59,884 nt of DNA from an uncultured Clostridia bacterium (GTDB lineage Bacteria; Bacillota; Clostridia; Christensenellales; UBA1242), in contig CAMEJD010000009.1 of the NCBI GenBank assembly GCA_945919375.1, positions 1-59,884 on the forward strand. The letters are read 5' to 3'. This document shows positions 56,806 through 59,884 of the stretch, piece after piece; position 1 is the stretch's first letter, and every line of letters starts with the position of its first letter. Both the position numbers and the translations under genes were made by a program. The notes beneath the pieces were generated by a model. The model did no database searches. It was not told where the DNA came from and saw only the letters and a list, made by a program, of their open reading frames with translations.

Positions 56806-57501
56806 CTAACCATACTGACAAATTTCGGCACGTTTTATTGTACTTTCTCTTTGCAATTTATGAAAATGGTTATCACTAGTTGAGAGCATTTTTGCGGTGG
56901 ACTGAATATTTATTAGATTTTCAAAACGCAAACCGGCTCCAATTTTGTTTATTAGTGTTGCAACTTTTTTATGACTTTGTATTTTAACGAAGATTTTTTT
57001 GAAGTCAATCAAACTCAAAAGAATTATAATCGATTCAATTCCGTCTTCCAACGCATTGGCATATGCCATAACCATTATGTCATATATCACAAGTAATATA
57101 TTAGGTAAAAGATACATTACTTTTATTGAGTCGAGATTTTTTTTGTATAGTGCAATTGTACACCAAGAATATGTCAAAATTGGGATGATATCAAAAACTG
57201 TATTTAAGTTTATTGACCCCAAAATGATAAATCCTGCAACAAACAAAAATCCCAATGTCTTTGGCGCTTGCTTTGATTGTGCTTCATAAAGATAGTAAAC
57301 CAAACTTTGCACACAAGACAAAAATACAATAAGACCCGCACCGATAGAATTAACAAAAACAAAAGTTAATCCATATGCTACTTCCCCTACTAGACTAAAA
57401 AACAAAAATGTCTTTTTAGTTTTTACCGTGTAGGATAAGCATAGCATCAATGTCGCAGTCAATCCAAATACTTGGGCGAGAACCTCGCTGACAGTTGACA
57501 T
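56806..57501 (-). CDS. YgjV-family inner membrane protein
   Basis: The first 165 residues hold about six membrane segments with the look of the Imp-YgjV family (AQVFGLTATLMLCLSYTVKTKK, SLVGEVAYGLTFVFVNSIGAG in part, ILTYSWCTIALYKKNLDS). E. coli YgjV has no known function. A soluble basic tail of about 60 residues follows (KKIFVKIQSHKKVATL, STIKRAEICQYG). AAAGGATT precedes ATG 57501. The gene lies directly downstream of a structured RNA with no terminator between them. Confidence 0.8.
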   Translation of the reverse strand: MSTVSEVLAQVFGLTATLMLCLSYTVKTKKTFLFFSLVGEVAYGLTFVFVNSIGAGLIVFLSCVQSLVYYLYEAQSKQAPKTLGFLFVAGFIILGSINLNTVFDIIPILTYSWCTIALYKKNLDSIKVMYLLPNILLVIYDIMVMAYANALEDGIESIIILLSLIDFKKIFVKIQSHKKVATLINKIGAGLRFENLINIQSTAKMLSTSDNHFHKLQRESTIKRAEICQYG

Positions 57502-57535
57502 TTTACTAGAATCCTTTTATATAATCACCACAAAC

Positions 57536-57811
57536 CATTAGCCTTACTACCATAGATTGGATAGGATTGCCTTTTATTGAGCATTGCCTTTGCTTTTATA
57601 GGTAAGACCCCACATTTAGTAAGAATTTGCGATTTAGATTTCTTGCAAATCTGCAAGATGCACCAGGACTTGTGATATCACTTTGACCACAATAGAAGTG
57701 TTAAAATTTATCTACCCGTTAACTAGTAAAACGGACGTTTCGTTTGCAACACCCACTTCTTTATGGTAACTAAAATAGTCCCAAAAGTGATATGAATCTA
57801 TGCCTAATGAC
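57536..57811 (-). ncRNA. Candidate structured RNA, probable 5' leader of the YgjV-family gene
   Basis: The minus-strand RNA from about 57811 has a set of nested helices. P1 closes the whole element: 57804-57809 with 57536-57541, and 57795-57802 with 57551-57558 (8 bp). P2 is 10 perfect pairs (57784-57793 with 57675-57684). P3 is 7 pairs (57754-57760 with 57694-57700) and P4 a hairpin (57730-57734 with 57716-57720). P5 is a 6-bp hairpin (57642-57657). A pseudoknot, GGACU/AGUCC (57777-57781 with 57666-57670), crosses P2. I found none of the conserved motifs of tmRNA, RNase P, 6S, SRP or T-box RNA. It could be a riboswitch-like leader or a stand-alone RNA such as the raiA class. Confidence 0.6.
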
Positions 57812-57817
57812 ATTTAT

Positions 57818-57846
57818 ATTATAATACACAACTAAAAAAAACGCAA
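57818..57846 (-). promoter_or_regulatory. Predicted promoter of the structured RNA and YgjV-family gene
   Basis: TTGCGT (57841-57846), 17 nt, perfect TATAAT (57818-57823). The start point near 57811 coincides with the 5' end of helix P1. Confidence 0.6.
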
Positions 57847-57886
57847 CACCCTTCTGTTTTTTATATTGTATTTTTTTGCAAAAATA

Positions 57887-57915
57887 TTTACTTTTTTATA
57901 TAGATAATATATACT
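57887..57915 (+). promoter_or_regulatory. Predicted promoter of mnmG
   Basis: TTTACT (57887-57892), 17 nt, TATACT (57910-57915). The leader would be about 21 nt. Confidence 0.5.
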
Positions 57916-57942
57916 TGTTTGGAAATTTTATAGGATAGTATT

Positions 57943-59817
57943 ATGGAAAATTTAGATGATTTATATAACTTTGATGCAATAGTTATTGGTGCTGGGCATG
58001 CCGGCTGTGAAGCCTGTCTTGCCCTTGCAAGAATGGGTAAAAAGACGCTTCTTCTTACAATAAACCTTGATGCAATAGGATTTTTGCCTTGCAACCCAAG
58101 TATTGGTGGCACAGCAAAAGGGCATTTGGTTTGCGAAATTGATGCCCTTGGTGGAGAAATGGGAGTTAATACCGACAAAAGTTTGCTTCAACTTCGTATG
58201 CTTAACCTTGGGAAAGGGCCTGCAGTCTATTCTCTTCGTGCACAAGTTGACAAACAACTTTATCACAACAATATGAAAAAAACTTTGGAAAACAACCCAA
58301 ATGTATATATTAAGCAAGCAGAAGCAAAAAATTTGCTTATTGAAAACAAAAAAGTTGTTGGTGTTGAAACAGCACAAGGAGAAATTTATCATGCAAAAAC
58401 TGTTGTAATGTGCACTGGTGTTTATCTTAAGAGCAAAATCATTATCGGCGAATATTCAAAAGAGAGTGGCCCAAACGGTTTTTTACGTGCCGAAGATTTG
58501 ACACAAAGTTTGATTGACAACGGAATCACTATAAGAAGATTTAAAACCGGTACACCAGCAAGAATGAACGGAAGGACAATTGATTTTTCAAAATTAACAA
58601 TTCAAAAAGGTGATGAGAATATTCAATCATTCAGTTTTATGACAAAAGAACAACCAAAAAATATTTGCAATTGTTATTTAACCTATACAAATGAAAAAAC
58701 TCACGACATTATAAGAGCAAACCTTTCTCGTGCTCCTATGTATAGTGGAATAATAAAAGGTATTGGACCAAGATATTGCCCTAGCATTGAAGATAAAATT
58801 GTTAGGTTTGCCGACAAAACAAGACATCAAATTTTCCTTGAACCGGAAGGTCTTTATACAAACGAAATATATATCCAAGGTGTATCAACTTCTCTACCCG
58901 TTGATGTGCAAAAACAAATGTATCGAACTATTGAAGGTCTTGAAAATGCACAAATTATGCGTGATGCCTATGCAATTGAATATGATTTGATTGATAGTCT
59001 TGAACTTAAACCAAGTTTGGAATACAAATATATATCCGGTCTGTTCTTTGCCGGTCAGGTTAATGGCACAAGTGGATATGAAGAAGCCGCCGCCCAAGGT
59101 CTTATTGCAGGAATAAACGCAAATAACTATCTTGAAAATCGTGAGCCACTTATTCTTGGAAGAGACCAAGCGTATATTGGTGTTTTGATTGATGATTTGG
59201 TTACAAAAGGAACAAATGAACCATACAGAATGATGACTTCTCGTGCAGAATACAGACTTCACTTACGTCAAGACAATGCCGATGTAAGACTTACCGAAAT
59301 TGGAAGAAAACAAGGTCTTGTTAGTGACAAAAGATGGGAAATATTTACAAAAAAACAAGAAGATGTTAAAAAAATATATGAACTTCTTGAAACAAAATTT
59401 AAAGTTGATGAAATAAAAGATTTTTATGAAGAAAATGGCGAAAGTGTTCCAACCACATCTCAAACCATTTACAAAATGATAAAGAGAAGCAATATTGATA
59501 TTTTTAAAGTAAATCACAAGTTCCATATCTTTGATAATTTTGATAGGCGTGAACTTGACTATGTTAACACCGAAGTTAAATTTGAAGGATACCTAGCACA
59601 AGAAAAAGAAGATATAAAGAAATTTAAGGAACAAGAAAATTTGCTTATTCCACAAAATATTGAATACAAAAATCTTAAGGGGTTAAGGCTTGAAGCAAGA
59701 CAAAAACTTGACAAGGTTAAACCAATAAGCATTGGGCAAGCATCAAGAATTTCTGGTGTTTCCCCTGCCGATATTACAATTCTTATTATGTGTATAAAAA
59801 ACAATAAACTTAAATAA
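57943..59817 (+). CDS. mnmG: tRNA uridine-5-carboxymethylaminomethyl modification enzyme MnmG
   Basis: MnmG (GidA), together with MnmE, modifies U34 in the wobble position of several tRNAs, using FAD and methylene-tetrahydrofolate. The FAD-binding motif is [19 protein letters not shown] (about residues 14-32); family motifs [45 protein letters not shown] and [16 protein letters not shown] are all present, and the C-terminal helical domain that meets MnmE is complete ([13 protein letters not shown]). Length 624 is usual. AGGAT precedes ATG 57943. mnmE, its common upstream neighbour, is not beside it here. Confidence 0.96.
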   Translation: MENLDDLYNFDAIVIGAGHAGCEACLALARMGKKTLLLTINLDAIGFLPCNPSIGGTAKGHLVCEIDALGGEMGVNTDKSLLQLRMLNLGKGPAVYSLRAQVDKQLYHNNMKKTLENNPNVYIKQAEAKNLLIENKKVVGVETAQGEIYHAKTVVMCTGVYLKSKIIIGEYSKESGPNGFLRAEDLTQSLIDNGITIRRFKTGTPARMNGRTIDFSKLTIQKGDENIQSFSFMTKEQPKNICNCYLTYTNEKTHDIIRANLSRAPMYSGIIKGIGPRYCPSIEDKIVRFADKTRHQIFLEPEGLYTNEIYIQGVSTSLPVDVQKQMYRTIEGLENAQIMRDAYAIEYDLIDSLELKPSLEYKYISGLFFAGQVNGTSGYEEAAAQGLIAGINANNYLENREPLILGRDQAYIGVLIDDLVTKGTNEPYRMMTSRAEYRLHLRQDNADVRLTEIGRKQGLVSDKRWEIFTKKQEDVKKIYELLETKFKVDEIKDFYEENGESVPTTSQTIYKMIKRSNIDIFKVNHKFHIFDNFDRRELDYVNTEVKFEGYLAQEKEDIKKFKEQENLLIPQNIEYKNLKGLRLEARQKLDKVKPISIGQASRISGVSPADITILIMCIKNNKLK

Positions 59818-59884
59818 AAAAAAGTTCACTAAGGTCTAAGTTAATTGAAACTAGTTAAATAAAAATTTTATTATAAACTTTGTT
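59818..59884. other. AT-rich end of window
   Basis: These 67 nt downstream of mnmG show no gene and no clear terminator stem. Confidence 0.5.

Noticed and set aside
57540..57811. tmRNA, RNase P RNA, 6S RNA or T-box as identity of the structured RNA
   Set aside because: No tRNA-like end or tag frame, no GAGGAAAGUCC or ACAGAA core, no single long 6S-type rod, and no UGGNACCGCG motif were found.

Overview
The window comes from an AT-rich, low-GC Bacillota chromosome, most likely an uncultured gut clostridium (a Christensenellales-like or similar lineage; this placement is inference). The evidence is strong AAAGGAG-type ribosome sites, TTGACA/TATAAT promoters with 17-nt spacers, a WhiA gene, a CwlD-like amidase, Spo0A-type DNA-binding domains, collagen-like GPT-repeat and BspA-like surface proteins, and a standard genetic code (TGA ends genes). 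No phage, insertion sequence or CRISPR array was seen. Most genes lie on the minus strand.

Layout. 1-2366: the start of a BspA-like leucine-rich-repeat surface protein, open at the left edge, behind an attenuator-like leader (about 2411-2576). 2683-6099: glutaminyl-tRNA synthetase, a membrane-anchored alpha/beta hydrolase and a CwlD-like amidase. 6199-16071: one gene for a 3290-residue lipoprotein built of fibronectin-III-like modules with a GLUG-like C-terminus. 16224-25195: a small helical protein, an RluA-type pseudouridine synthase, a small membrane protein, pyrimidine-nucleoside phosphorylase, a Ca2+-type P-ATPase, UppP, an unknown protein and an ABC-F ATPase. 25366-28448: NrnA-like DHH phosphoesterase, a collagen-like protein with a perfect internal duplication, dUTPase, tRNA-Arg(UCG) and a probable DUF4177-like pseudogene. 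28490-33624: an RlmM-like methyltransferase, an MscS channel, two unknown proteins, TilS and a small membrane protein. 33664-40843: GyrA/GyrB, a small orphan protein and a YdjG/YdjI-like zinc-ribbon and SPFH pair. 40950-46725: orf-queH-lepB-recF and ftsH-orf operons. 46918-54051: the overlapping murB-PHP-whiA-dnaE-pfk operon. 54150-56755: two divergent Spo0A-like proteins around an FN3-domain anchored protein. 56806-59817: a YgjV-family membrane protein with a roughly 275-nt, probably pseudoknotted RNA in its leader, then mnmG on the plus strand.

How the genes work together. Much of the window is housekeeping: replication (dnaE, recF, gyrAB), tRNA and rRNA maturation (tilS, queH, mnmG, glnS, RlmM-like, RluA-like), envelope building (murB, uppP, lepB, ftsH, amidase) and nucleotide metabolism (dut, phosphorylase, nrnA). 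On this sit three large repeat-built surface proteins. The most interesting parts are the structured RNA upstream of the YgjV gene, the pair of Spo0A-like proteins with receiver domains that lack the usual phospho-acceptor, and the attenuator-like leader of the BspA-like gene. Many promoters here put the expected transcription start only about 10-25 nt before the start codon, and murB looks leaderless.
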